Below are positions 1 through 8,669 of a DNA stretch of 48,070 nt, in pieces (the first letter of the stretch is position 1; the number at the start of each line of letters is the position of its first letter). Below the pieces are notes generated by a model, which was given only the letters and a program-made list of their open reading frames with translations, was not told the origin of the DNA and ran no database searches. The position numbers were made by a program, and so were the translations under genes. Origin of the DNA: Gemmatimonas sp. (GTDB lineage Bacteria > Gemmatimonadota > Gemmatimonadetes > Gemmatimonadales > Gemmatimonadaceae); assembly GCA_011390805.1 (NCBI GenBank), contig JAABRT010000020.1, forward strand, positions 1 to 48,070, read 5' to 3'.

Positions 1-39
1 TGGTCGCGGCCACAACAAGTACGGGTGGGTACGCGCTCA

Positions 40-756
40 TTACCTGTCCGTGAGTTCCTTCCGGTAGGCACGGATACGCGCCGCATTGGCACCCACATCA
101 CTGCGCCCAACGCGCGACATCGAGCGCACATCAACACGCGAACCACTGCCCTCTCCTCGCACACGAATCACGACATCGTCTTTAAAGCCGAACCAGGTTG
201 TGGTGGCCGTCGCTTCAATGCGTCCACTGGCGGAGTCGCTGCCCACAAGCTCCCATCCCATTCGCTCAGCGGCGGCGTACGCCCGGGTAAATGCTTCAGC
301 GGATGTGACAGGAAGCATTATCGGCTCGACATCGGGATAGGCCGCGCGCTGCAGTTGGGCAATGCTGTCGCCGGCGTAATCCGAACCATTGCTCGCGTCG
401 ATGCGCAATGGCAGCACATCAACAAAACGGGGCGGGTCGTTGGTGTCGGTGGTGATATCGTGAATCGGTGGTACATCACGCGCCGCGCGCTGCAGCGACC
501 ATGGCAATGCAAAGGTGGCGGCGCTCACCAACAGCGCGGCAAACAAGCTCACCATGGCCCCGGTTTTCGGCCGAGAAACAGCCAGCGCCAGCAGCGCCAA
601 CGCCGCACCGGCCAGCCCTACATACGCCGCGTAGCGCAGGAGCGTGAATCCGAAACGGAAATCCCACACGCCCAGACGCGTGAATACTCCGGAGCCGACA
701 AGCATGGCCAGGCCGAGCAGCGCAACGAGTAGCGCCAGACGTTGTAGAAGTTTCAT
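40..756 (-). CDS. DUF1499 family membrane protein
   Basis: The 238-residue product begins with a hydrophobic helix (residues 4-24), followed by two more predicted membrane segments near residues 38-58 and 66-84. A soluble C-terminal domain (about 110-238) has the DUF1499 pattern, including a W-E-L segment and the T-T-T-W-F-G-F-K-D-D-V-V-I-R-V stretch. DUF1499 proteins have no established biochemical role. I chose the ATG at 756 because translation there starts directly with the membrane helix; an upstream in-frame TTG at 801 would add 15 residues with no membrane or signal character. The gene is divergent from the metallophosphoesterase at 901, and the 144 bp between them shows no clear promoter or hairpin. 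Confidence 0.8.
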   Translation of the reverse strand: MKLLQRLALLVALLGLAMLVGSGVFTRLGVWDFRFGFTLLRYAAYVGLAGAALALLALAVSRPKTGAMVSLFAALLVSAATFALPWSLQRAARDVPPIHDITTDTNDPPRFVDVLPLRIDASNGSDYAGDSIAQLQRAAYPDVEPIMLPVTSAEAFTRAYAAAERMGWELVGSDSASGRIEATATTTWFGFKDDVVIRVRGEGSGSRVDVRSMSRVGRSDVGANAARIRAYRKELTDR

Positions 757-900
757 GAGAGCCTGAAATGACTGAAGAGGAGGAAACCTCGCTATGCGCA
801 AACTAGCGCTTTTCCGATCGTGACGGGTGCGTTACCGCCATGATCAACAATCGCATGCCGGATGGGTGATTCTTAAGCGTACCCTTCAACTCATCCCGCC

Positions 901-2391
901 ATGCAACGTCGCGATTTTCTGCTCAGCACCGGTATGACACTCGGTGCGCTTGCTCTGCCCGAGCGGCTTACTGCCGATCCCTACGCCCCTCTGCCGTCGA
1001 GCCCGAGCTTTTCCAAAGCGGTGCGAGTGCGTGGAAAGGTAAGCGGAGGCGGTCGTGGACTCTCCGGTGTGCGCGTTTCGGATGGTCGCAGTGTTGTGCA
1101 AACGGGTACCGATGGTTCCTACACTTTGCTGGCCGACAGCGCCCAGCCATTCGTCTTTGTGTGTTCACCGTCGGGATGGCAACCGGCGCGCAATGCTTCC
1201 GGAACAGCGCGTTTCTATCAGCCGCTTGACAGCACACGTGAAGAACAGACTGCCAGCTTTGAACTCGTGCCGCGAAGGGGCGATGCGAAGCACTCGGTGC
1301 TGGTCTTGGCCGACCCACAAACAGAGAACCGACGCGAAACAGATCTGATGCACGCCGAGACGGTGCCCGATGTCATCAAAACGGTGGGTGAATTGGGCGA
1401 CCGAGCGGTGGTCGGCGTGGCCTGCGGCGACATCATGTTTGATGATCTGTCGCTCTATCCGGAGTGGGAACGCGCAGTACAGCGAATGAGTGTGCCGTTT
1501 TACCAGGTAATCGGCAACCACGACCTTGATTTCGAATCGCGCACAACAGAAGGTGCCAGCGATACCTATCGCCGCTACTTCGGTCCCACGGTGTACTCCA
1601 TGGACATTGGCGCGGTGCATTATATCGTGCTCAACAATGTGTTCTGGCACGGGGCGGGTTATCTGGGCTACCTCGACGCATCACAGCTCGACTGGATGGC
1701 CGCGGATCTCTCAACAGTAGAGGCTGGCCGCACGGTTGTGGTGTTTCAGCACATTCCTGCACTCAGCACGTTTGACATGCGCGTGTCCGATGCTCGGCGG
1801 CCGACTCCCGGCAACTCCACAATGAATCGCGAAGCGCTCTATCGCTTGCTGGAGCCCTACGCAGCGTACATCGTGTCCGGACATCAACACGAACTTGAGC
1901 ACGTGCACGAAGGAGGACCCACGCACGTGGTGTCGGGCGCTGTGTGCGGTGCCTGGTGGAGTGGGCCGATTTGCTACGACGGCACGCCCAATGGCTACCT
2001 CGTGCTCAACGCTGATGATGCGGCCGTTTCGTGGCGCTATCAAAGCACGGGGAAGAGCGCCGACCATCAGATGCGTGTGTATGCCCGTGGCGCCGATCCG
2101 ACAGCGCCCGACGAAGTCGTGGCCAACGTCTGGGCGTGGGACGACAACTGGCGCGTGACGTGGAGCGAAGACGGTGTGCCGCGCGGATTGATGTCACGTC
2201 GCAAAGGACGTGATCCACTGGCCATGCAACTACATGATGGTCCCAACAAACCGCCGCTGCGCACCTGGGTGGATGCCGTACCAACAACGCATCTGTTCTA
2301 CGCCAATCCGTCGCCTACCGCGCGCGAAATCACGGTGGAAGCGGTGAACGGTGCGGGCACCACCTATCGCGAGACATTGTCGCTCACCTGA
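901..2391 (+). CDS. Tat-exported calcineurin-like metallophosphoesterase
   Basis: This 496-residue protein starts with a twin-arginine signal (M-Q-R-R-D-F-L-L-S), so export in folded form is likely. Residues about 40-125 form a beta-rich N-terminal domain like MetallophosN. The calcineurin-like phosphoesterase core follows, with metal-binding motifs D138-P-Q140, G-D177, G-N206-H207-D208, an F-Q-H-I-P histidine near 284 and a G-H-Q-H motif near 319. The C-terminal 150 residues match the MetallophosC-type beta domain found in the same family. These motifs support a dinuclear-metal phosphohydrolase acting on an unknown phosphoester in the periplasm. It stands alone on the plus strand and converges with the M28 peptidase gene. 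Confidence 0.88.
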   Translation: MQRRDFLLSTGMTLGALALPERLTADPYAPLPSSPSFSKAVRVRGKVSGGGRGLSGVRVSDGRSVVQTGTDGSYTLLADSAQPFVFVCSPSGWQPARNASGTARFYQPLDSTREEQTASFELVPRRGDAKHSVLVLADPQTENRRETDLMHAETVPDVIKTVGELGDRAVVGVACGDIMFDDLSLYPEWERAVQRMSVPFYQVIGNHDLDFESRTTEGASDTYRRYFGPTVYSMDIGAVHYIVLNNVFWHGAGYLGYLDASQLDWMAADLSTVEAGRTVVVFQHIPALSTFDMRVSDARRPTPGNSTMNREALYRLLEPYAAYIVSGHQHELEHVHEGGPTHVVSGAVCGAWWSGPICYDGTPNGYLVLNADDAAVSWRYQSTGKSADHQMRVYARGADPTAPDEVVANVWAWDDNWRVTWSEDGVPRGLMSRRKGRDPLAMQLHDGPNKPPLRTWVDAVPTTHLFYANPSPTAREITVEAVNGAGTTYRETLSLT

Positions 2392-2487
2392 ACATCAGCT
2401 TGCGCGCCGCGGCGCGGGAACCGCAGCGCGCAACTTGTCACCCACCCAAGCGCCGCACCTGGTCAGCCTCAGCAGCGCCCTTCCTGA

Positions 2488-4203
2488 TCACCCGCCGCAG
2501 CGCGCAGCGGGATCCTGCTGGTCGCGCGGAAGCACCTGCAAACGTTCCGGGCGATTGGCTGCGGCGAGCGCGATATCGTGCACGAAACGGGCGACACGCG
2601 CACTCAGATCGTAGTTGATGTATTGCGGCTCGTCGGTGGCCTGATGGTAGTCGCGCGAATAGCCGGTAGAGAAGTACGTGGTGGGAATGCCCTTGCGGAT
2701 ATAGCTCACCTGATCGCTGCGGCAAAACCGATTGAGCCGATTGGTGCGATCCCATGAGTAGTCAATCACCATCGGTTCGTCGCGCACGGCGTTGAGCGAA
2801 TCGATCATATCGCCAAACTCGAGTGAGACGCGGCGTGATCCGAGCATTTGCACTGTGTGCGGTCCGCCGAACTTGACGTCGGTCACCCGTCCTTTGCCGA
2901 GCATGTCCATGTTGTGCGCGGCGACCACCGAGTCGAGCGGAATGGTGGGGTGTTCGGCCCACCACGCAGAGCCAAGCAATCCTTTTTCTTCGGCGGCGTG
3001 CGAGTTGAACAGAATCGATCGCGCCGGACGCGGACCAGTGGCCATGCGTTCCGCAATTTCAAGCATGACAACCGTTCCGCTACCGTCGTCATCAGCACCG
3101 TTGTTGACCGTATCAAGTCGGGGACCGCGAATCGCGCGTGCTTTGGCGATCAGCGCGTTCACCTCTGCCCACTGTTCGTCAGTCACCGAGTTGATGGCCA
3201 CACGATCATTCGCGCCCTGCGGACGCAACACCGTGTTGAATGCGCGCAGCGAATCGTGTTCTGGTGCAGGACCGCGCACCATGCCTACATGATCGCTGTG
3301 GGCGCCGATAATCACATACTGTCCTTTGAGCTTCTCGTCGGCGCCGGGAAGTATGGCCAGCACATTACGTGTGGGGTATTCGAGGGGCGTTAACTCATAG
3401 TCCCAGCTACCCGATACCGTCTGCCCGGTTGTGCCAACGCTGAGCTCCGACACCGGTTTGCCGAAGATCCGTTGCGCCGTACCTACGGTAATAACTGCGC
3501 CCGCAACATTGCCCTGCACCGTTGGACGCACCGCCACGCGCTCGCGGAAGCTGGCCGGCGAGATGGATTCGCTGATCAGCAGCACGCCCGCTGCGCCGGC
3601 GTTGTGAGCGGCCAGCAGATTGCCGGCCACCCGCGGCGTACCCGGTGGCGTTGCCGCCGGCTCACTGAACACCACCACACGTCCGCGCACGACTGACGGG
3701 TCGAGTACCGTTGCCGTGTCTCCGTAGCGACCGCCATACACGGTTGCCACAGATGCCCAGTTGGCGGTGCCGACGATTCTCGCATTGGCGTTCGGCGTTT
3801 GCGGCGCCCAATCAACGGACGGCGCCAGCGCCGTACCTCCCACCGACAAGCGTACGCGCTCCTGATTGTAGGCCACGCGTCCGTAATCGAGATTCTGGAA
3901 GTACGTACCGTTCTCACCCGCTGGAATCAGACCCAGACGCTTGAACTCCGCAGCGATGTAGTCAGTGCCTTTCACGTTGCCGAGTGTACCGACCTCCCGA
4001 CCCATCATGGAGTCGTCGGCAAACTGATAGAGACGGGTGCGCAGGTCGTTGGCCGTGATGGCGCCTTCTGTGGGGCGTGGTGCCCACGTACGCGGGCCTT
4101 CGTCTGGCCAGACCGTCTGGGCCGAAAGCGACAGCGGGAGAAGCGTGGTTGCAGCTACAACAGCAGCGGCAACGGAGGGAGCGAAGTTCAAGGAACGGCG
4201 CAT
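2488..4203 (-). CDS. Exported M28 family aminopeptidase with PA insert
   Basis: This 571-residue zinc aminopeptidase starts with a Sec signal peptide (residues 1-29, ending L-S-A-Q). A protease-associated (PA) domain lies near residues 120-265. The M28 catalytic domain has its zinc ligands in order: G-A-H302-S-D304-H, bridging aspartate in G-A-D371-D-D-G-S-G, catalytic and metal glutamates in A-A-E-E-K-G (405-406), the N-M-D-M aspartate, and a late Y-H-Q-A-T-D-E histidine. An insert of about 50 residues separates the H-x-D and G-A-D motifs. I set the start at 4203 because it opens on the signal peptide; a GTG at 4278 touching the preceding stop adds a non-signal extension. It is the last gene of a four-gene operon of exported proteins. 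Confidence 0.9.
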   Translation of the reverse strand: MRRSLNFAPSVAAAVVAATTLLPLSLSAQTVWPDEGPRTWAPRPTEGAITANDLRTRLYQFADDSMMGREVGTLGNVKGTDYIAAEFKRLGLIPAGENGTYFQNLDYGRVAYNQERVRLSVGGTALAPSVDWAPQTPNANARIVGTANWASVATVYGGRYGDTATVLDPSVVRGRVVVFSEPAATPPGTPRVAGNLLAAHNAGAAGVLLISESISPASFRERVAVRPTVQGNVAGAVITVGTAQRIFGKPVSELSVGTTGQTVSGSWDYELTPLEYPTRNVLAILPGADEKLKGQYVIIGAHSDHVGMVRGPAPEHDSLRAFNTVLRPQGANDRVAINSVTDEQWAEVNALIAKARAIRGPRLDTVNNGADDDGSGTVVMLEIAERMATGPRPARSILFNSHAAEEKGLLGSAWWAEHPTIPLDSVVAAHNMDMLGKGRVTDVKFGGPHTVQMLGSRRVSLEFGDMIDSLNAVRDEPMVIDYSWDRTNRLNRFCRSDQVSYIRKGIPTTYFSTGYSRDYHQATDEPQYINYDLSARVARFVHDIALAAANRPERLQVLPRDQQDPAARCGG

Positions 4204-4278
4204 ATGATGAGGCCGGAGAGAGGACAGTAGTTGATACTCGCAAGACGCGATCCACACCGACGATCGCGTCTTATTCAC

Positions 4279-6015
4279 TCAATATCGCCAACTGCGGACG
4301 TCGGCGCCCGCCGGAGCGGTTTGCAGCATGCGCTCTACCGCCCACGGCAGCACCATTTGCGGGTAGCGCAACCGTGAGTAGCCGTTGCCGCGCGTGTGGT
4401 CACCGTTCCAGCAGTGTTCAGCACGATCACCGTAATCAATCACGGCATCTGCGGGCGGACTCGCCTGTTTAAGAAACTTCTCAACTTCATACACCGCGTT
4501 GTTGAGATAGTAGTTGTCCATATCGCCCACATAAATGCGCAGTTTGCCACGCAGCTTTGGGCCAAGCGTCTGCCAGTCGCGCCGGAGAATGTAGGAGAGA
4601 TCGTAGTTCTCCTTCCAGTACGCGGCGACGTCGGGGTTGATTTGGCCGGTGAGACGGTCCCAGATGCGTGCCGGATATCCGTCGGCACCAACAGGAGAAA
4701 ACACTGACTCCCATACGTCCCACTGATCGCCGGAGCGGCCTCGGCTGCCCTTGGCCAACTCCAGAAAGTTCATGTCCTGCAGTGTGGCGCTGATGTGCCC
4801 AAGATAATTCCGGTTGCCCGGACGCAGTGTACGCTTGAAAGGACCGCGCTCGTAGTACGCGTTGGAGTCGCTGTAGATATCAACAACGGTGTAGTGACGG
4901 AAATCGATCGGATCGGGGCAGGCAATCCACGCGCCGTTGTAGTCGTCAGGGTAGAACATCTGCACCGCCATGGCCTCCCACCCGCCGGTTGAGCCGCCGT
5001 ATACAAAGCGCGCCCAGCCTTGCCCAAGACCGCGATAGCGCTTTTCAATCTCGGGAATCAACTCGTACTGAATGGCATCGCCATAAGGGCCATTGTTGGC
5101 GGAGTTCACCGCGTACGAATCGTCGTAGTACGGCGTGGGATGCTGAATCTGGACGAGCAGTACACGCGGGAACCCAGGTCCCGTCCAGCTCTTGAAGAGA
5201 TCAAACGACAGCTCCTGTTCAATGCGATTGTATCCGGCCAGCTGAAAACGTGCGCTGAAGTTCGGTGCGAGCGTCGAGTCGGGCGGTGTTTCACGCCATC
5301 CGCTCACGAACGACGGAAAGTGTCCGTGATTGATGACCAGCGGATAGCGTGCATCGGGATGTGAAGCGAATCCGTACGGGAGCGTAACCCAGGCGGCGAG
5401 ATACATGTCGCGCCCCCAGAACTCCGACAGCCGCTCGCTGCGAATGCGCACATACTTCACATACTCCGTTTCTTTGGTCGCGAAGTCGGCAATAGGTGGC
5501 ACCTCGTTATCGAGCGACAGCGTAAGCGTGCGGCGTTGCGTCGGGTCCCAGCGAACGGTTTGCGGCGTGCTGTACAGATTGCCCGGCTTGCGTGCCCACT
5601 GCTGCCCCTCCCCCTTGTCTGGTGGAAGCAGCAGTTCGCGTCCGTCAGCGAGTTTGAAGGTTTCGTAGCGGTTGAGCATGGCTTGCACGCGATACGTACC
5701 GGCAGGCAGTTCGCGCATGGTGCGAAGCGGATAACCAAACGCATCAGACGGTACAGGTTGCGCGCGTCCCGGCACCCACCCTGAGACGTCTGCACCAAAG
5801 ACCTGCTGCGTAGCGGTGGCGTACGAAAGCTGAAAACGCGGTTCGGCCGCCGAATCGGTGGAGAACAGCAGCAGCAGGCGTCCGTCGAGCGGCGCGTTGG
5901 CACGGGCAGTGGGCAGCATCACGTTGACGCGGGGTTGCGCGTGCATGCTTGGCGCCATCACAATCGTGCAGGACATCAACGCCACGAGAGTGGAGAGTTT
6001 ACGGCCTGACATCAT
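4279..6015 (-). CDS. Exported serine esterase of the alpha/beta hydrolase fold
   Basis: The 578-residue product has a signal peptide ending near M-H-A-Q-P. An N-terminal beta-rich domain (about 30-190) precedes an esterase domain related to the putative-esterase family. The nucleophile elbow is G-G-S-T-G-G-W, the likely acid is in the G-D-M-D-N-Y-Y segment, and the histidine is in A-E-H-C-W-N-G-D-H near the C-terminus, so a full Ser-Asp-His triad is visible. The substrate is unknown. The start is one of two adjacent ATGs (6015, 6012); a GAGGAG lies 13 nt upstream. It follows the unknown small gene by 45 nt and precedes the M28 peptidase, so cotranscription is likely. Confidence 0.85.
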   Translation of the reverse strand: MMSGRKLSTLVALMSCTIVMAPSMHAQPRVNVMLPTARANAPLDGRLLLLFSTDSAAEPRFQLSYATATQQVFGADVSGWVPGRAQPVPSDAFGYPLRTMRELPAGTYRVQAMLNRYETFKLADGRELLLPPDKGEGQQWARKPGNLYSTPQTVRWDPTQRRTLTLSLDNEVPPIADFATKETEYVKYVRIRSERLSEFWGRDMYLAAWVTLPYGFASHPDARYPLVINHGHFPSFVSGWRETPPDSTLAPNFSARFQLAGYNRIEQELSFDLFKSWTGPGFPRVLLVQIQHPTPYYDDSYAVNSANNGPYGDAIQYELIPEIEKRYRGLGQGWARFVYGGSTGGWEAMAVQMFYPDDYNGAWIACPDPIDFRHYTVVDIYSDSNAYYERGPFKRTLRPGNRNYLGHISATLQDMNFLELAKGSRGRSGDQWDVWESVFSPVGADGYPARIWDRLTGQINPDVAAYWKENYDLSYILRRDWQTLGPKLRGKLRIYVGDMDNYYLNNAVYEVEKFLKQASPPADAVIDYGDRAEHCWNGDHTRGNGYSRLRYPQMVLPWAVERMLQTAPAGADVRSWRY

Positions 6016-6060
6016 GGCACACACGATTTGCTCCTCATATGGCAGTGCTTTTGGCAGCAT

Positions 6061-6525
6061 TCATTGGAAAGTGTCACGGACAGTGGCCGGCAGCGCGGCA
6101 GTGCACATGACAAACACGTGATAGCGATTCTCGCCGGGTTTGAGCACCAGCACCTCATTCACCAGCTCTTCGGCGTCGGTAAACAGCATGGCGTCACGCG
6201 TGACATTGAACAGACAATCCGACTGTTGCCAACGGAATCGCAGCGACGATTCCGTTGGTGCGTCGCGCGGGTCGGGAGTTCGCGTCCATTCGGCAGCACG
6301 CAGGCGGTCATACAGTCTGATGGCCTCGTTGCGCAACGTCATTGTGGTGCCGCCGGCGGCGGTGATGCGACAACCCGGCAATCGCTGTTGTGTGCGCCAG
6401 TCGTTGATGGTGTCAGGCTCAATCAGCGCCTGCATGTGCTGCGTTTCCCGCAGGAAGCGGGCAGCAGCGGTGCAATGGGTGGTGTCGGGCACTGCCAGGG
6501 AAATCGCGAGCGACAGCGCGATCAT
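6061..6525 (-). CDS. Exported small protein of unknown function
   Basis: I do not recognise this 154-residue protein. It opens with a short hydrophobic segment (M-I-A-L-S-L-A-I-S-L-A-V) resembling a signal peptide. The body is mixed helix and strand and contains four cysteines, three of them spread through the mature region, so disulfides are possible after export. Its ATG overlaps the stop codon of the preceding creatininase-like gene as TGATG, which indicates translational coupling and supports reality of the gene. A longer in-frame reading to 6627 lies inside the creatininase gene and is rejected. Its place between two exported hydrolases suggests a role in the same process, but nothing in the sequence defines it. 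Confidence 0.72.
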   Translation of the reverse strand: MIALSLAISLAVPDTTHCTAAARFLRETQHMQALIEPDTINDWRTQQRLPGCRITAAGGTTMTLRNEAIRLYDRLRAAEWTRTPDPRDAPTESSLRFRWQQSDCLFNVTRDAMLFTDAEELVNEVLVLKPGENRYHVFVMCTAALPATVRDTFQ

Positions 6526-7454
6526 CACCGGCGCGCGGGTCGGGGTAGCGTGCCTCTGTTGGCAATGGCCTTGTTGATAGCGTCTACTGTCATGCCTGCC
6601 CGGAAATCCACAATGTCGCGTGCCCATGCCTCGGCTTTTGTGCGATCGGTCAGCGACACACCGTCAATGGTGGCCAGATTCGCCTTGACCCGCTCGTCAT
6701 ATCGCACCGATGATGGATCGGCAATCATCATGTTGAGCGTGATCACCGGATCGTCATGCAACCCATCGGACGTTCCGCTCACCAGTCCACGCGACTTCAT
6801 GTGTTCGGCGACCTTTGCGTAGTCGTAGTACTCCTGGACATGCGCAACAACGGGTGCGCCCTGCCACAGTGCGGTGAGCGAGTCGGCCACCGCACGCTGA
6901 CCATTCTGGTTTCCACCGCTGTCGCCAATGAGAATGATGTTGGTGAAGCCGTGCTGCTTGAGACTGTGCACAATGTCGGTGAGCATGGCCCGGAATGTGC
7001 CTTCCTGCACACTGATGGTACCCGGGCTTGTCATGTGTCCCGACTTGGGCTCAATGCGACCCTCGGGCACAAACTTGAGCGTGGGCGCACAGAGAGCGTT
7101 GCCCAGTTTGCGTGCAATGGCATCGCAGTTGGCTTTCAGGACGTAGTTGTGCTTGCCGGTCACCAGCCACGGTCCATTGGGCTCCATGCCGCCGGTGGTC
7201 ACAATGACAGTTGTCTTGCCGGCCGCAACGGCGTCACGCACATCCATCCACGTCATTTCCTCAAGCCACACCGTATTGGGCGGGGGCAGCGGATTGGGTG
7301 CATCTGCACAGTTGTAGGCATTGGCGGTGCACTGACCGCCACCCATGTTGCGGTTTGGCTGAGCGTTTGTGTTTTGCGCCTGAGCGGAAACCGCAACGCA
7401 AAGCATCAGCGTGCATGCTGAGATAAACCGGGGCAATAACTCCGTGGCAGCCAT
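6525..7454 (-). CDS. Exported creatininase-family protein with altered metal site
   Basis: This 309-residue protein has a signal peptide (cleavage near V-S-A-Q-A-Q) and a creatininase/MftE-like fold. Recognisable blocks are T-T-G-G-M-E-P-N-G-P-W, the G-H-M-T-S-P-G-T-I-S-V segment and I-G-D-S-G-G-N-Q. In metal-dependent family members these correspond to G-S-x-E-Q-H-G-P-H, S-x-E-H-x-x-F-P-G-T and N-G-H-G-G-N. Here the second-block histidine is Asn and the N-G-H histidine is Ser, so at least two usual metal ligands are replaced, which argues against standard amidohydrolase activity. I chose the ATG at 7454 because it opens on the signal peptide; the frame continues upstream only over the divergent gene. 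It is the first gene of a four-gene operon. Confidence 0.8.
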   Translation of the reverse strand: MAATELLPRFISACTLMLCVAVSAQAQNTNAQPNRNMGGGQCTANAYNCADAPNPLPPPNTVWLEEMTWMDVRDAVAAGKTTVIVTTGGMEPNGPWLVTGKHNYVLKANCDAIARKLGNALCAPTLKFVPEGRIEPKSGHMTSPGTISVQEGTFRAMLTDIVHSLKQHGFTNIILIGDSGGNQNGQRAVADSLTALWQGAPVVAHVQEYYDYAKVAEHMKSRGLVSGTSDGLHDDPVITLNMMIADPSSVRYDERVKANLATIDGVSLTDRTKAEAWARDIVDFRAGMTVDAINKAIANRGTLPRPARR

Positions 7455-7557
7455 ATATTCTCCGAGGGGAAGCGCATCACACCAACATGCTGATTCTGCG
7501 ATGCGTAGCCTGACAGCGCCAGTACTTGTTGTTTCCTCCCGCTCCGGCTCATCGCGC

Positions 7558-8628
7558 ATGCTGAGATCCCGACTGCCCTCGCCGCTGGTCCCACTCTTCG
7601 CCCTGCTGCTGGCGGTGCTTCCTTGCGGCATCGTCTCCAGCCAGTCGAGGCCGACACCCGACGCAGCCCGGCTGTCACCCACCGAGCTGCAACAGCTCGC
7701 GACGGTGCATGTGGCCCTGCTCAAGCTGCAGGATTCGCTCAACGCCGAGATGGCGCATCCGCGAAACAAAACCGGCGAGGGGCAGGAGCGACTGCAAACC
7801 GCACTGCGCGAATCGGTCGCGGCACTGATCGAGCGCTCAGGATTGTCGGCTGATGAGTTTCAGCGGCGCCGGTTTGCCGTGAGCACCGACGACTCGCTGC
7901 GCGTCGCTTTTGACGAAGCGATTGCCACGATCACCGGTGTACCGTCGCGTGGCGGTGAACGCACGATGGCCACGTTGTCGGGCACGCCGTCTGCACCTCC
8001 AGCGTCTGCAGCCGCGGCCTCCAGGCCGGCTACCGGGTCTTCAGACACCAAGCTACCTGCTGGTGCCGTTGGTACTCATCTTGGGCATATCCTTGTGCGT
8101 TTCCCCACGACGCCCGACAAGGTGGGGCTGCTCACCATCGCCCAGACCGAAGCAAAAACCGCCGCGCAGCACGCGGCATTGGCGGCCCGCACGCCCACCA
8201 ACCTGCAGGCCATGCAGACACACGCGGGGCACGTGATACACGCACTCGATCCAGCCGTGGTAACGTCGGGACCCGGCAAGGGATACGGTCTGAAGAAAGC
8301 GGCGGCCGGCGTCGCCTCGCACGTGGAGCTGGCCTCGGGCAGCGACGGTGCCTCGGCAGGAGTAAAAACTCATGCCGAGCACGTGGCCACCTCCGCACGC
8401 AGCACGATGGAGCGCGCCGATCAGATCATTGCGCTGGCCGAGCGCATTCGCAGCGCCAAAGACGCAACGGAAGCCGCAGCATTGGTAGGGCAGCTGGCGT
8501 CGCTGTGCGAACAACTTGAGACAGGCGCAGATCTCGATGCCGACGGTCGTGTGAACTGGAGCGGCGGCGAAGGTGGTTTGCAGCAGGTCAACGCCCACCT
8601 GCAGCTGTTACTCAAAGCGGCCAGCTGA
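7558..8628 (+). CDS. Exported helical protein, DUF4168-like N-terminus, repeated THxxH motifs
   Basis: The 356-residue product has a strongly hydrophobic signal segment (residues about 8-25). Residues 35-125 form a helical region with the look of DUF4168 (L-S-P-T-E-L-Q-Q-L-A, then G-L-S-A-D-E-F-Q-R). After an Ala/Pro/Ser linker, the C-terminal helical half repeats a histidine pattern: G-T-H-L-G-H-I, Q-T-H-A-G-H-V, A-S-H-V-E-L and K-T-H-A-E-H-V. This could be a metal or haem site, but that is inference. An in-frame ATG at 7501 is an alternative start; 7558 places the signal peptide correctly. The gene is divergent from the creatininase operon and ends in a hairpin shared with the opposing ankyrin gene. 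Confidence 0.7.
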   Translation: MLRSRLPSPLVPLFALLLAVLPCGIVSSQSRPTPDAARLSPTELQQLATVHVALLKLQDSLNAEMAHPRNKTGEGQERLQTALRESVAALIERSGLSADEFQRRRFAVSTDDSLRVAFDEAIATITGVPSRGGERTMATLSGTPSAPPASAAAASRPATGSSDTKLPAGAVGTHLGHILVRFPTTPDKVGLLTIAQTEAKTAAQHAALAARTPTNLQAMQTHAGHVIHALDPAVVTSGPGKGYGLKKAAAGVASHVELASGSDGASAGVKTHAEHVATSARSTMERADQIIALAERIRSAKDATEAAALVGQLASLCEQLETGADLDADGRVNWSGGEGGLQQVNAHLQLLLKAAS

Positions 8629-8664
8629 TTGTTGTGTAAACGGCTCGCCGCTCACACAACAATC
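8627..8664. terminator. Bidirectional hairpin between convergent genes
   Basis: A perfect 11-bp inverted repeat, GATTGTTGTGT (8627-8637) and ACACAACAATC (8654-8664), encloses a 16-nt loop holding a smaller CGGC-TC-GCCG hairpin. It overlaps the stop codon of the plus-strand gene and lies six bases from the stop of the minus-strand ankyrin gene. There is no long T tract on either side, so termination efficiency is uncertain. Confidence 0.7.
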
Positions 8665-8669
8665 CACCG

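Noticed and set aside
25..732. Plus-strand open frame opposite the DUF1499 gene
   Set aside because: Basic, low-complexity translation without any domain; the opposite strand encodes a coherent membrane protein.
4204..4278. GTG start of the M28 peptidase touching the esterase stop
   Set aside because: It would put 25 non-signal residues before a clear Sec signal peptide; the ATG at 4203 fits better.
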